Shown here: positions 45,302 through 61,195 of the stretch, one piece after another
Numbering within the stretch: the first letter of the stretch is position 1
Layout of the letters: every line of letters begins with the position of its first letter
NCBI GenBank assembly: GCA_963743035.1
Contig: CAVUOB010000008.1
Coordinates: 1-64,000, forward strand
DNA from: PALSA-911 sp963743035
GTDB lineage: Bacteria > Pseudomonadota > Alphaproteobacteria > Acetobacterales > Acetobacteraceae
DNA: 64,000 nt
Direction: 5' to 3'
Program-made: the position numbers and the translations under genes
Notes under the pieces: model-generated
Told to the model about the DNA's origin: nothing
The model's input: the letters and a program-made list of their open reading frames with translations, nothing else
Database searches by the model: none

Positions 45302-46029
45302 CGCAGCGCTACGCCCTCGGCGTCCTTCAGCCCGATTCCGGTCAGCCCGAGAACCCGCATCTGCCCGATCAGCCACGCCAGCTTCGCCGCCGCGGCTGCC
45401 GGCGGCAGCCCGTCCGGGCGGATGTTGGAGATGCAGTTGCGCTCCGCATCCGTCCGGCCCGGAAGCGGCTGCCAGGTGAGGTAGACGCCCAGGCTGTCCG
45501 CAGCGGACAGGCCCGGCCGTTCGCCGATCAGCACCGCCACCGCCGCCGCCTGCAGCGCCGCGCCGACCTCGTCGCCCAGCGCCACCCGGCCCTGGGTTGC
45601 CACCACCACCGGCGCGATGTCCCAGCCCGCCAGCATCGGCCGCAGCTGCGCCAGCAGGCTCGCGGCATGGCGCTGCACCGCCAGCGCCGACAGCCCGTCG
45701 CAGACGACCAGGGCCAGGCAGCCCGGCATCGGCGCCAGCATCCCGGCCTGGCCCGGCGCGAGCCTGCGGCCGAGATCGGGCCGCAGCAGATAGATGCGCC
45801 GGTCCGCCGCCGCGCTGTGCACGACCACGCTCTCGAACCCACAGGCCGCAAGTTCGTCCTGCAACGCCGCCATATCCAGCGGCGCATGCACCGCGTCCCG
45901 CGCGGCAGCGTGCGCGGCCTGGAACGCCAGATGCGACGCGGTCGGCACGCCATTGCCGGCCCGGCCCAGCGCCACCCGCGCCATGGTGTGCCGCCGCAGA
46001 TCCTGCCAGGACACCGGAGGCGCCCCCAT
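45298..46029 (-). CDS. eutC: Ethanolamine ammonia-lyase small subunit EutC
   Basis: This 243-residue protein starts at ATG 46029, which overlaps the eutB stop (ATGA). EutC landmarks are TMARVALGRAGNGVPTASHLAFQAAHAAARDAV, IYLLRPDLGRRL, GLSALAVQRHAASLLAQL, VLIGERPGLSAADSLGVYLTWQPLPGRTDAERNCISNIRPDGLPPAAAAAKLAWLI. It partners EutB to bind adenosylcobalamin and split ethanolamine to acetaldehyde and ammonia. The longer open frame upstream is only the eutB shadow. No microcompartment or EutA reactivase gene is visible nearby, so it is a free cytosolic enzyme in this context. Confidence 0.93.
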   Translation of the reverse strand: MGAPPVSWQDLRRHTMARVALGRAGNGVPTASHLAFQAAHAAARDAVHAPLDMAALQDELAACGFESVVVHSAAADRRIYLLRPDLGRRLAPGQAGMLAPMPGCLALVVCDGLSALAVQRHAASLLAQLRPMLAGWDIAPVVVATQGRVALGDEVGAALQAAAVAVLIGERPGLSAADSLGVYLTWQPLPGRTDAERNCISNIRPDGLPPAAAAAKLAWLIGQMRVLGLTGIGLKDAEGVALR

Positions 46030-47399
46030 CAGCCGAGCCCGATCAGCGCCGGCGACAGCCCGGCGGGAATGCCCCCGGGCGCGGCGGTCTCCCCGATTCC
46101 CATCCGCTCCAGCCACTCACAAAATTCCGGCGCGGGCTTCAGGCCCAGCGCGGCGCGGACATACAGCGCGTCGTGAAAGGACGTGGTCTGGTAGGACAGC
46201 ATCACGTCATCCGCCCCCGGCACGCCCATCACATAGGTCACGCCGGCCACGCCCAACAGCGTCAGCAGGGCGTCCATGTCGTCCTGGTCGGCCTCGGCGT
46301 GGTTGGTGTAGCAGACGTCCACCCCCATCGGCAGGCCGAGCAGCTTGCCGCAGAAATGGTCCTCCAGCCCGGCCCGGGTGATCTGCTTGCCGTCGTACAG
46401 ATATTCCGGGCCGATGAAGCCGACCACCGAGTTCACCAGCAGCGGCGAGAATTCCCGCGCGACCGCGTAGGCCCGCGCCTCGATCGTCTGCTGGTCCACG
46501 CCGTGATGCGCGCCGGCCGACAGCGCGCTGCCCTGGCCGGTCTCGAAATACATCACATCCTGCCCGATGCTGCCTCGCCGCAAAGACAGCGCCGCCTCCC
46601 GCGCCTCCGCCAGCAGCGCCAGCGAAACGCCGAAACTGCGATTCGCCGCCTCGGTGCCGCCGATCGACTGGAACACCAGGTCCACCGGCGCCCCGCGCTC
46701 GATGCAGCGCAAGGTCGTGGTGACATGCGCCAGCACGCAGGTCTGCGTCGGGATCGCGAATCGCGAGCGGATCTGGTCCAGCATGTCGAGCAGGCGGATG
46801 GTGTTCTCCACCGAGTCGGTCGCCGGATTGACGCCGATCACCGCATCCCCGGCACCGAGCAGCAGCCCGTCCAGCGTGGACGCCGCCACGCCGCGCGGAT
46901 CGTCCACCGGGTGGTTCGGCTGCAGCCGCACCGACAGCGTTCCGGGCAGGCCGATGGTGTTGCGGAACCGCGTGGTCACCCGGCACTTCGCCGCGACCGA
47001 GACCAGGTCCTGCAGCCGCATGATCTTGCTGACGGCGGCGGCCATCTCCGGCGTCAGGCCCCTCCGCAGCGCGGCCAGCGCTGCCGGATCGGCCGCCAGC
47101 AGGAACTCCCGGAACCCGCCCACCGTCAGGGCCGCGACCGGCGCGAAGCCGCGCGGATCGTGCCGGTCCAGGATCAGCCGCGTCACCTCGTCTTCCTCGT
47201 AGGGGATGACGGGCTGGTTGAGGATGGCGGCCAGCGGCAGGTCGGCCAGCGCATATTGCGCCGCCGCCCGCTCGGCCGCGCTCTCGGCGCCGATGCCGGC
47301 CAGCTGGTCGCCGGAGCGCGCCGGGCTGGCGCGCGCCAGCAGGCTGCGCAGGTCGGGAAAGATGTAGCGCGTGCCGGCCAGGGTATGCGAGAAGGGCAG
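46029..47399 (-). CDS. eutB: Ethanolamine ammonia-lyase large subunit EutB (apparent CTG start)
   Basis: The conserved frame runs PFSHTLAGTRYIFPDLRSLLARASPARSGDQLAGIGAES...LNQPVIPYEEDEVTRLILDRHD and continues to the stop at 46029. Internal landmarks are VSVAAKCRVTTRFRNTIGLPGTLSVRLQPNHPVDDP, GVNPATDSVENTIRLLDML, MYFETGQGSALSAGAHHGVDQQT and DVCYTNHAEADQDDMDALL, all typical of EutB, the barrel subunit holding substrate and B12. The first ATG in frame is only at 47186, which would delete about 71 conserved residues. CTG 47399 lies exactly where homologues have Met-Pro, with GGGAG 8 nt upstream, giving 456 residues. A stop occurs in frame just above. Confidence 0.9.
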   Translation of the reverse strand: MPFSHTLAGTRYIFPDLRSLLARASPARSGDQLAGIGAESAAERAAAQYALADLPLAAILNQPVIPYEEDEVTRLILDRHDPRGFAPVAALTVGGFREFLLAADPAALAALRRGLTPEMAAAVSKIMRLQDLVSVAAKCRVTTRFRNTIGLPGTLSVRLQPNHPVDDPRGVAASTLDGLLLGAGDAVIGVNPATDSVENTIRLLDMLDQIRSRFAIPTQTCVLAHVTTTLRCIERGAPVDLVFQSIGGTEAANRSFGVSLALLAEAREAALSLRRGSIGQDVMYFETGQGSALSAGAHHGVDQQTIEARAYAVAREFSPLLVNSVVGFIGPEYLYDGKQITRAGLEDHFCGKLLGLPMGVDVCYTNHAEADQDDMDALLTLLGVAGVTYVMGVPGADDVMLSYQTTSFHDALYVRAALGLKPAPEFCEWLERMGIGETAAPGGIPAGLSPALIGLG

Positions 47400-47554
47400 G
47401 GCAGGGTCTCCCGTTGGCGCTTCGCTCCCACAAAGCGCTGGACTCGGACCCGTTCATCCTATACACGCCCCCGCTCTATCGGAACGCGGGAGATTTCAGG
47501 TCGCCATAGACTATGGCGGCTGGTTATCGCATGCACCGCGGTCCCTTGGCATGT

Positions 47555-47577
47555 TTTCCGGCCGTTCCGGCCGGAAA
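47555..47577 (+). other. Hairpin upstream of rplK
   Basis: TTTCCGGCC (47555-47563) pairs perfectly with GGCCGGAAA (47569-47577) across a GTTCC loop, 20 nt before the rplK ATG. It lies in the expected 5' leader of the rplKA transcript. An RNA structure controlling translation or processing is possible; so is a chance palindrome. Confidence 0.5.
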
Positions 47578-47597
47578 GACCGAAAAGGACCAGGGAT

Positions 47598-48032
47598 ATG
47601 GCGAAGAAAATCGTCGGCTACATCAAGTTGCAGATACCGGCCGGCAAGGCGAACCCGTCGCCGCCGGTGGGCCCGGCGCTCGGCCAGCGCGGCCTGAACA
47701 TCATGCAGTTCGTCAAGGAATTCAACGCGGTCACCCAGCAGATGGAACCGGGGATGCCGATCCCCGTGGTCATCACCGCGTTCGGCGACCGCACCTTCAG
47801 CTTCATCATGAAGACCCCGCCGAACACCTACTTCCTGAAGAAGGCGGCCGGCATCACCAAGGGCACGACGACGCCCGGCAAGGGCGCCGCGAGCGGCAAG
47901 GTCACCATGAGCCAGCTGCGCGAGATCGCCGCGACGAAGATGAAGGACATGAACGCCAACGACGTCGACGGCGCCGTTCGCATGCTGGTCGGCTCGGCCC
48001 GATCGATGGGTCTGAGCGTGGTGGAGGGCTGA
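47598..48032 (+). CDS. rplK: 50S ribosomal protein L11
   Basis: This 144-residue protein begins MAKKIVGYIKLQIPAGKANPSPPVGPALGQRGLNIMQFVKEFNA, the diagnostic L11 N-terminal domain. The C-terminal rRNA-binding domain (KKAAGITKGTTTPGKGAASGKVTMSQLREIAATKMKDMNANDVDGAVRMLVGSARSMG) follows. L11 binds the GTPase-associated region of 23S rRNA. It starts at ATG 47598, is followed by rplA after 3 nt, and opens the rplKAJL-rpoBC cluster. The usual secE-nusG genes are not upstream. Confidence 0.98.
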   Translation: MAKKIVGYIKLQIPAGKANPSPPVGPALGQRGLNIMQFVKEFNAVTQQMEPGMPIPVVITAFGDRTFSFIMKTPPNTYFLKKAAGITKGTTTPGKGAASGKVTMSQLREIAATKMKDMNANDVDGAVRMLVGSARSMGLSVVEG

Positions 48033-48035
48033 GCC

Positions 48036-48728
48036 ATGGCAAAGAACAAGCGTCTCGCGGCCGCCTATGCCGCCGTTGACAAGACCAAGGCTTATTCGCT
48101 CGACGAAGCCGTCAAGCTGGTGAAGTCCAACGCCACCGCCAAGTTCGACGAGACCGTCGAGCTGTCGCTGAACCTCGGCATCGATCCGCGCCACGCCGAT
48201 CAGATGGTGCGCGGCCTGGTCGGCCTGCCGAACGGCACCGGCAAGGTGCTGCGCGTCGGCGTGTTCGCCCGCGGCCCCAAGGCGCAGGAAGCGCTGGATG
48301 CCGGCGCCGACGTGGTCGGCGCCGAGGATCTGGCCGAGAAGGTGCAGGCCGGCGACATCCAGTTCGACCGCTGCATCGCTACCCCCGACATGATGGCCCT
48401 GGTCGGGCGCCTGGGTAAGATCCTGGGCCCGCGTGGCCTGATGCCGAACCCGCGCATCGGCACCGTGACCATGGACGTCAAGGGCGCGGTCACCGCCGCC
48501 AAGGCCGGCCAGGTCGAGTTCCGCGCCGAGAAGGCCGGCATCATCCATGCCGGCGTCGGCAAGGCGAGCTTCGACGACCAGAAGCTGGTGGAGAACATCA
48601 AGGCCCTGGTCGACGCCGTGCAGCGCGCCAAGCCGACCGGCGCCAAGGGCACCTATCTGCAGAAGGTCGCCGTCAGCTCCTCGATGGGCCCCGGCGTTCG
48701 CGTGGACGTGGCCACGGTTTCTGGCTGA
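48036..48728 (+). CDS. rplA: 50S ribosomal protein L1
   Basis: This 230-residue protein has the L1 signature MVRGLVGLPNGTGKVLRVGVFARG and MALVGRLGKILGPRGLMPNPRIGTVT, and ends GPGVRVDVATVSG. It binds the mobile L1 stalk of 23S rRNA and commonly represses its own operon by binding the mRNA leader. ATG 48036 is 3 nt after the rplK stop, indicating coupled translation. Confidence 0.98.
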   Translation: MAKNKRLAAAYAAVDKTKAYSLDEAVKLVKSNATAKFDETVELSLNLGIDPRHADQMVRGLVGLPNGTGKVLRVGVFARGPKAQEALDAGADVVGAEDLAEKVQAGDIQFDRCIATPDMMALVGRLGKILGPRGLMPNPRIGTVTMDVKGAVTAAKAGQVEFRAEKAGIIHAGVGKASFDDQKLVENIKALVDAVQRAKPTGAKGTYLQKVAVSSSMGPGVRVDVATVSG

Positions 48729-49088
48729 ACGAGATACGCCGGCTTCGGGCAACCGTGGCCGGCGGGCAGGGGATGCCGCGTGCATCCCCGAACCTGTCCA
48801 AGACCGCACGTCCCTCGGGAGGCCAACTATGTTCCGGCCCGGAGGTTAAGGGATCGATCGGATCCGCGCGTGGGAGACGGGGAAGCCAATGGTTTTCCGG
48901 GGCGGCTCGCCGTTCCCAGGGACTTTGGCGGTTCCGGCTGACGAGGCTCGGGCGACCCGCTGCGAAGCGGAGGCGCGCCCCGGTCCTCAGGACAGGCGAA
49001 CCGGATCGTCGCGGAGCAATCCGCCACGATCCTTGGGCAACCCGGCCCGGCGCGGTCCACACGCGCCCGGCCAGAATGGAGACGGGAT
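48729..49088 (+). promoter_or_regulatory. rplJL leader region
   Basis: These 360 nt between rplA and rplJ hold no gene that I can support. The stretch is GC-rich with many short stems (for example GGGGATGCCGCGTGCATCCCC near 48771-48791). In bacteria the rplJ leader is folded RNA bound by the L10-(L12)4 complex for autoregulation. A long leader here fits that, and a promoter for rplJL-rpoBC may also lie inside, but I could not define one confidently. Confidence 0.5.
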
Positions 49089-49616
49089 TTGGACCGTACG
49101 GAGAAGCAGGAGTTCGTCGCCGAGCTCGCATCCGTGTTCGCCGAGACGTCGATGGTCGTGGTCACCCAGAATCAGGGTCTGACCGTGGCCGAAGTGACGG
49201 CTCTGCGGGTGAAGATGCGGGCGGCCGGGGTGACCTTCAAGGTCGCTAAGAACCGTCTGGCCAACCTCGCCCTTGAAGGGACCCGATTCGGCGGCCTCGC
49301 GCCGATGCTGAAGGGACCGACCGCGCTCGCGTGGTCGACCGACCCGGTGGCAGCGGCCAAGACGGCAGTCGAGTTCGCCAAGACCAACGAGAAGTTCGTG
49401 ATCATCGGCGGTGCCCTCGGCGCCCAGACACTCGACGTGTCCGGGCTCAAGGCGCTGGCCGAGCTGCCGTCGCTGGATACGCTGCGCGCCGGGCTGCTGG
49501 GGATGATTCAGACCCCCGCCACCCGTATCGCAGGCGTGCTCCAGGCGCCGGCCGGACAGCTCGCGCGGGTCTTCGGGGCCTATGCCAAGAAGGACGAGAT
49601 GGCCGAGGCGGCCTGA
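49089..49616 (+). CDS. rplJ: 50S ribosomal protein L10
   Basis: This 175-residue protein starts at TTG 49089 behind GGAGACGGG. The L10 pattern is present: MDRTEKQEFVAELASVFAETSMVVVTQNQGLTVAEVTALRVKMRAAGVTFKVAKNRLANLAL, then APMLKGPTALAWSTDPVAAAK and a helical C-terminus that binds L7/L12 dimers. It forms the base of the ribosomal stalk and is the usual repressor of its own leader. The weak TTG start fits translational control. Confidence 0.97.
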   Translation: MDRTEKQEFVAELASVFAETSMVVVTQNQGLTVAEVTALRVKMRAAGVTFKVAKNRLANLALEGTRFGGLAPMLKGPTALAWSTDPVAAAKTAVEFAKTNEKFVIIGGALGAQTLDVSGLKALAELPSLDTLRAGLLGMIQTPATRIAGVLQAPAGQLARVFGAYAKKDEMAEAA

Positions 49617-49661
49617 TCTCGCGGCAAGATCCGCGAGTTCGGGAACGCAGGCATGACGAAT

Positions 49662-49682
49662 GCAAGCCGGATGCCGGCTTGC
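49662..49682 (+). terminator. Hairpin between rplJ and rplL
   Basis: GCAAGCCGG (49662-49670) and CCGGCTTGC (49674-49682) form a perfect 9-bp stem with an ATG loop. No T-run follows, so full intrinsic termination is unlikely. A partial attenuator or RNA processing site that adjusts L7/L12 against L10 is more plausible. Confidence 0.5.
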
Positions 49683-49720
49683 ACGGAACCAACCAAAGTC
49701 TAAGTTAGAGGATACACGAA

Positions 49721-50095
49721 ATGGCTGACTTGCAGAAACTGGTGGACGACCTGTCCGCGCTGACCGTGCTCGAAGCTGCCGAGCTGTCCAAGCTGCTCGA
49801 AGAGCGCTGGGGCGTCTCCGCCGCCGCGCCGGTTGCCGTCGCCGCCGCGGCCCCGGCCGCCGCCGCAGCCCCGGTCGAGGAACAGACCGAGTTCACGGTC
49901 ATTCTCGCCTCCGCCGGCGAGAAGAAGATCAACGTCATCAAGGAGGTGCGCACGATCACCGGTCTTGGGCTGAAGGAAGCCAAGGACCTGGTCGAGGCCG
50001 CGCCGAAGCCGGTGAAGGAAGGCGTGAACAAGGAAGAGGCCGCCAAGCTGAAGAAGATGCTTGAGGATCAGGGCGCTGCCGTCGAGATCAAGTAA
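49721..50095 (+). CDS. rplL: 50S ribosomal protein L7/L12
   Basis: This 124-residue protein has an N-terminal dimerisation helix (ADLQKLVDDLSALTVLEAAELSKLLEERWGVSA), an Ala/Pro hinge (AAPVAVAAAAPAAAAAPVEEQ) and a C-terminal factor-binding domain (EFTVILASAGEKKINVIKEVRTITGLGLKEAKDLVEAAPKPVKEGVNKEEAAKLKKMLEDQGAAVEIK). It forms the multicopy ribosomal stalk that recruits EF-Tu, EF-G and IF2. It starts at ATG 49721 behind AGAGGA. Confidence 0.98.
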   Translation: MADLQKLVDDLSALTVLEAAELSKLLEERWGVSAAAPVAVAAAAPAAAAAPVEEQTEFTVILASAGEKKINVIKEVRTITGLGLKEAKDLVEAAPKPVKEGVNKEEAAKLKKMLEDQGAAVEIK

Positions 50096-50153
50096 CACGG
50101 CTGTTTTCCCCATCTCCGCCTTCCCATTGGTGGAGTCGGGTTTGGGCTAGAGC

Positions 50154-50179
50154 GGACGGGAATCGCGCGATTCCCGTCC
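50154..50179 (+). other. Perfect 26-nt palindrome between rplL and rpoB
   Basis: GGACGGGAATCGC (50154-50166) is followed directly by its reverse complement (50167-50179), then CCTTTCCC. In RNA it would fold to a strong stem with a minimal loop. The position matches the attenuator or RNase III site that separates ribosomal-protein from RNA-polymerase expression in other bacteria. That role is inferred by position only. Confidence 0.55.
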
Positions 50180-50290
50180 CCTTTCCCGTTTCGGCGGGCT
50201 GATACCCCACGGCGGGGCGATTTCGAGCCGGGGATAGAGGACTTGGGCCGGGTTTCGGCTCAGCTGAACTTCACGAGGTTAGGACAGTCA

Positions 50291-54544
<4,254 letters not shown>

Positions 54545-54621
54545 GGGCTTCGCCCTTAGCGGGGTCGAGGGGCAGAGCCCCCGCCTTCCTTCCTTTTCCG
54601 CGGCAAAACCGGGGTAAGATC

Positions 54622-58782
<4,161 letters not shown>

Positions 58783-58788
58783 CCCACC

Positions 58789-58851
58789 CCGCCGCGTTTC
58801 GCGGCGGACCAGGCAGAGCCTGTCAGGCCGGGGATGGGAGCATCCCCGGCC
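58789..58851 (+). terminator. Double hairpin terminator after rpoC
   Basis: CCGCCGCGTTTCGCGGCGG (58789-58807) is a perfect 8-bp stem with a 3-nt loop. GGCCGGGGATG (58826-58836) pairs perfectly with CATCCCCGGCC (58841-58851), followed by TTGCT. The second has an 11-bp stem and a short T-containing tail. This closes the rplKAJL-rpoBC unit. The 258 nt from here to 59109 hold no other supported feature. Confidence 0.7.
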
Positions 58852-59109
58852 TTGCTGCGTCCGGGCCCGAGCCTGCGCGCGGTCCGTCGAAGCGCCCCGC
58901 CTTCTCCACCTCGCCTGCCCCCCGTCTGCCCATAGGGGGATGACGAGGAATTCATGTGGAGATTCGCCGGTTCTGGATAACCATCGCCAGCCAATCGATG
59001 TCGAAGCCAAGAACTCCGCGCATGAACCGCCCGGGCGTCCGAGTAACCAGAGCATTGTCAGGCCAATGATCCACGAAGAAGGCCCAACCCGCCCCCGGAG
59101 GGTCGCCGC

Positions 59110-59817
59110 GTGCTAGCCGAGTCGTTCCGCGAACGCTGGTCGAGGCAACGTTATTTCATTGTCCACATCCCGAAGACCGGCGGCACGTCGCTGTTCGACT
59201 GGTTCAGCCGGCTGCACGGCCGGCCCAATTGCTGCGAGCATATCGAAAGCCTGGTCCTGCCCGCGCCCTCGCCGGAGGTCGTCGAGCACCTGCTTGGATA
59301 TCGCGTCATCAGCGGCCACGTGCCGATCGACTACATCGGCTACTTCGCCGGCCATTTCGCCCCGCTGACGGTCATCCGCGACCCCGTCGACCAGTTCTTC
59401 TCGCATGTGAACCATATCCGCACCGAGCCGATCGGCGACGGCTTCCTGCGCGGGATTCGCGACAAGCTGGACATCTCCACCGGCCACTTCCTCGAGCACG
59501 CGTCCGGGGAGGAACTGGCGTTCTTCGAGAGCTCCCAGTCCAAGCCGGTTTTCGGCGGCACGTTCGACTGGCGGGGCATGGCGCTGGCCGATCGCATCGA
59601 CTGGCTGCGCCACACCTATGCCGGCGTGCTGACCACCGAGACGATGGCGGAGGAACTGGGCCGGATGGTCGGGCCGGGGGGCGGATCCTTCCCGGAGTCG
59701 AACGTCAAGCAGTACCGGCGCGATCGCCTCACCGCCCGGCAGAACGCGATCCTGGACGGCCTCCTGCAGCAGGACGTCGCCCTGCACCGCGCCTTGCTGC
59801 AGCTCGTCCCGGTCTGA
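59110..59817 (+). CDS. Sulfotransferase-family protein
   Basis: This 235-residue protein starts at GTG 59110, with GGAGG about 9 nt upstream. RYFIVHIPKTGGTSLFDWFSRLHG has the 5'-phosphosulfate-binding P-loop PKTGGTS (21-27) of PAPS-dependent sulfotransferases. VISGHVPIDYIGYF and APLTVIRDPVDQFFSHVNHIR give the 3'-phosphate-binding Arg and Ser. A second PAPS segment is less clear. The family sulfates carbohydrates or small molecules; the acceptor is unknown. A related non-catalytic role is possible. It stands alone between rpoC and rpsL, an unusual place for such a gene. Confidence 0.8.
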   Translation: MLAESFRERWSRQRYFIVHIPKTGGTSLFDWFSRLHGRPNCCEHIESLVLPAPSPEVVEHLLGYRVISGHVPIDYIGYFAGHFAPLTVIRDPVDQFFSHVNHIRTEPIGDGFLRGIRDKLDISTGHFLEHASGEELAFFESSQSKPVFGGTFDWRGMALADRIDWLRHTYAGVLTTETMAEELGRMVGPGGGSFPESNVKQYRRDRLTARQNAILDGLLQQDVALHRALLQLVPV

Positions 59818-60277
59818 CCTAGTGTCTGAGCCCGCGTCCGAGCCCCAGGGGGCCAGACCGCCGGAGTCGCAATCCGTTCCGCCGCGGGGTGTCATGCGCA
59901 GGGGCCAACCCTGAGCTGAATTGCCCGCATCGGCGCCGGAAATCGCAGGAAATATCGACCGGTATCGCTTGACACCCCCCATGCGCCGCCGTAGGTTCCG
60001 CGCCCTCGGCCTACCCCCCTCGACCATCTCGGGCGGCCATCGTTTTGCAGGTACCAGGGCTCGTGGCGCCGCTGCCGGTTTCATCCGGTTGCTCAGGCCA
60101 CAGGCAGGTCGGACCCCGCAGGTTGGGATTATCCCATGCCGCGCGGGGTTTGCCCGTGGAGACACGGACCTCGGGGCGCGGGTCCGGGCGTGACGGTTCG
60201 CGAGGGGCGCGGGCGGAATTTGTATATGTCTGGCGGACCGCTCGCGGTTCCTCCAACAAGGATCGGAAAGAGGGTCT
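59818..60277 (+). promoter_or_regulatory. rpsL upstream region with candidate promoter
   Basis: No gene is supported in these 460 nt. TTGACA (59969-59974) and TAGGTT (59992-59997) are separated by 17 nt, a good sigma-70-type promoter for the rpsL-rpsG-tuf unit. It leaves a leader of about 270 nt. A leader that long may be structured or contain a second promoter; GGAAAGAGG before ATG 60278 is the rpsL ribosome site. Confidence 0.6.
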
Positions 60278-60649
60278 ATGCCGACCATCAACCAGTTGAT
60301 CGCCCAGGGGCGTGAGCCCCAGAAGACCCGGAACAAGGTGCCGGCGCTTCAGGGCTGCCCGCAGAAGCGCGGCGTGTGCACCCGCGTGTACACGACCACC
60401 CCGAAGAAGCCGAACTCGGCGCTTCGCAAGGTGGCCAAGGTGCGCCTGACCAACGGCTACGAGGTGGTCAGCTACATTCCCGGCGAAGGCCACAACCTGC
60501 AGGAGCACAGCGTCGTGCTGATCCGCGGCGGGCGCGTGAAGGATCTTCCGGGCGTGCGTTATCATATCCTGCGCGGCGTGCTCGATACCCAGGGCCTGCC
60601 GAAGCGCCGTCAGCGTCGTTCGCTGTATGGCGCGAAGCGGCCGAAATAA
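60278..60649 (+). CDS. rpsL: 30S ribosomal protein S12
   Basis: This 123-residue protein has the standard sequence MPTINQLIAQGREPQKTRNKVPALQGCPQKRGVCTRVYTTTPKKPNSALRKVAKVRLTNG. Lys43 lies in the TTPKKPNS loop and Lys88 region in GRVKDLPGVRYH, the positions where streptomycin-resistance changes occur. Both are wild type here. It shapes the decoding centre. It starts the str unit and is followed by rpsG after 12 nt. Confidence 0.98.
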   Translation: MPTINQLIAQGREPQKTRNKVPALQGCPQKRGVCTRVYTTTPKKPNSALRKVAKVRLTNGYEVVSYIPGEGHNLQEHSVVLIRGGRVKDLPGVRYHILRGVLDTQGLPKRRQRRSLYGAKRPK

Positions 60650-60661
60650 GGAGCGGGCGGA

Positions 60662-61138
60662 ATGTCTCGTCGTCGCCGCGCGGTTAAGCGCGAAATCCTG
60701 CCGGACGCTAAGTTCGGTGATGTCGTCATCACGCGTTTCATGAATGCGCTGATGTATGACGGCAAGAAATCCGCCGCCGAAGGCATCGTCTACGGCGCGC
60801 TCGATGTGCTGAAGAAGCGCGGCGGCAATGCCGCCGATCCGGTGCGCATGTTCCATGAGGCGCTGGACAACGTGAAGCCGGCCGTCGAGGTGCGTTCGCG
60901 CCGCGTCGGTGGCGCCACCTACCAGGTTCCGGTAGAGGTCCGCACCGAACGCCGCCAGGCGCTCGCCATCCGTTGGCTGATCGATGCCGCGCGCAAGCGG
61001 GGCGAGCACACGATGGAAGACCGGCTTTCGAACGAGCTGCTGGACGCCGTGAACAATCGCGGCACGGCGGTGAAGAAGCGTGAAGACACCCACCGGATGG
61101 CCGAAGCCAACAAGGCTTTCAGCCACTACCGCTGGTAA
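60662..61138 (+). CDS. rpsG: 30S ribosomal protein S7
   Basis: This 158-residue protein begins MSRRRRAVKREILPDAKFGDVVITRFMNALMYDGKKSAAEGIVYGAL and ends EDTHRMAEANKAFSHYRW, the standard S7 pattern. S7 nucleates the 30S head and represses the str operon in E. coli. The start ATG 60662 follows AAGGAGCGGGCGG. Unusually it is followed 57 nt later by tuf, without fusA. Confidence 0.98.
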   Translation: MSRRRRAVKREILPDAKFGDVVITRFMNALMYDGKKSAAEGIVYGALDVLKKRGGNAADPVRMFHEALDNVKPAVEVRSRRVGGATYQVPVEVRTERRQALAIRWLIDAARKRGEHTMEDRLSNELLDAVNNRGTAVKKREDTHRMAEANKAFSHYRW

Positions 61139-61195
61139 GACTTGTCAATCCAGACCTGAATCTGTTCCCAACAGGGATCTACGGAGAAGACGACG

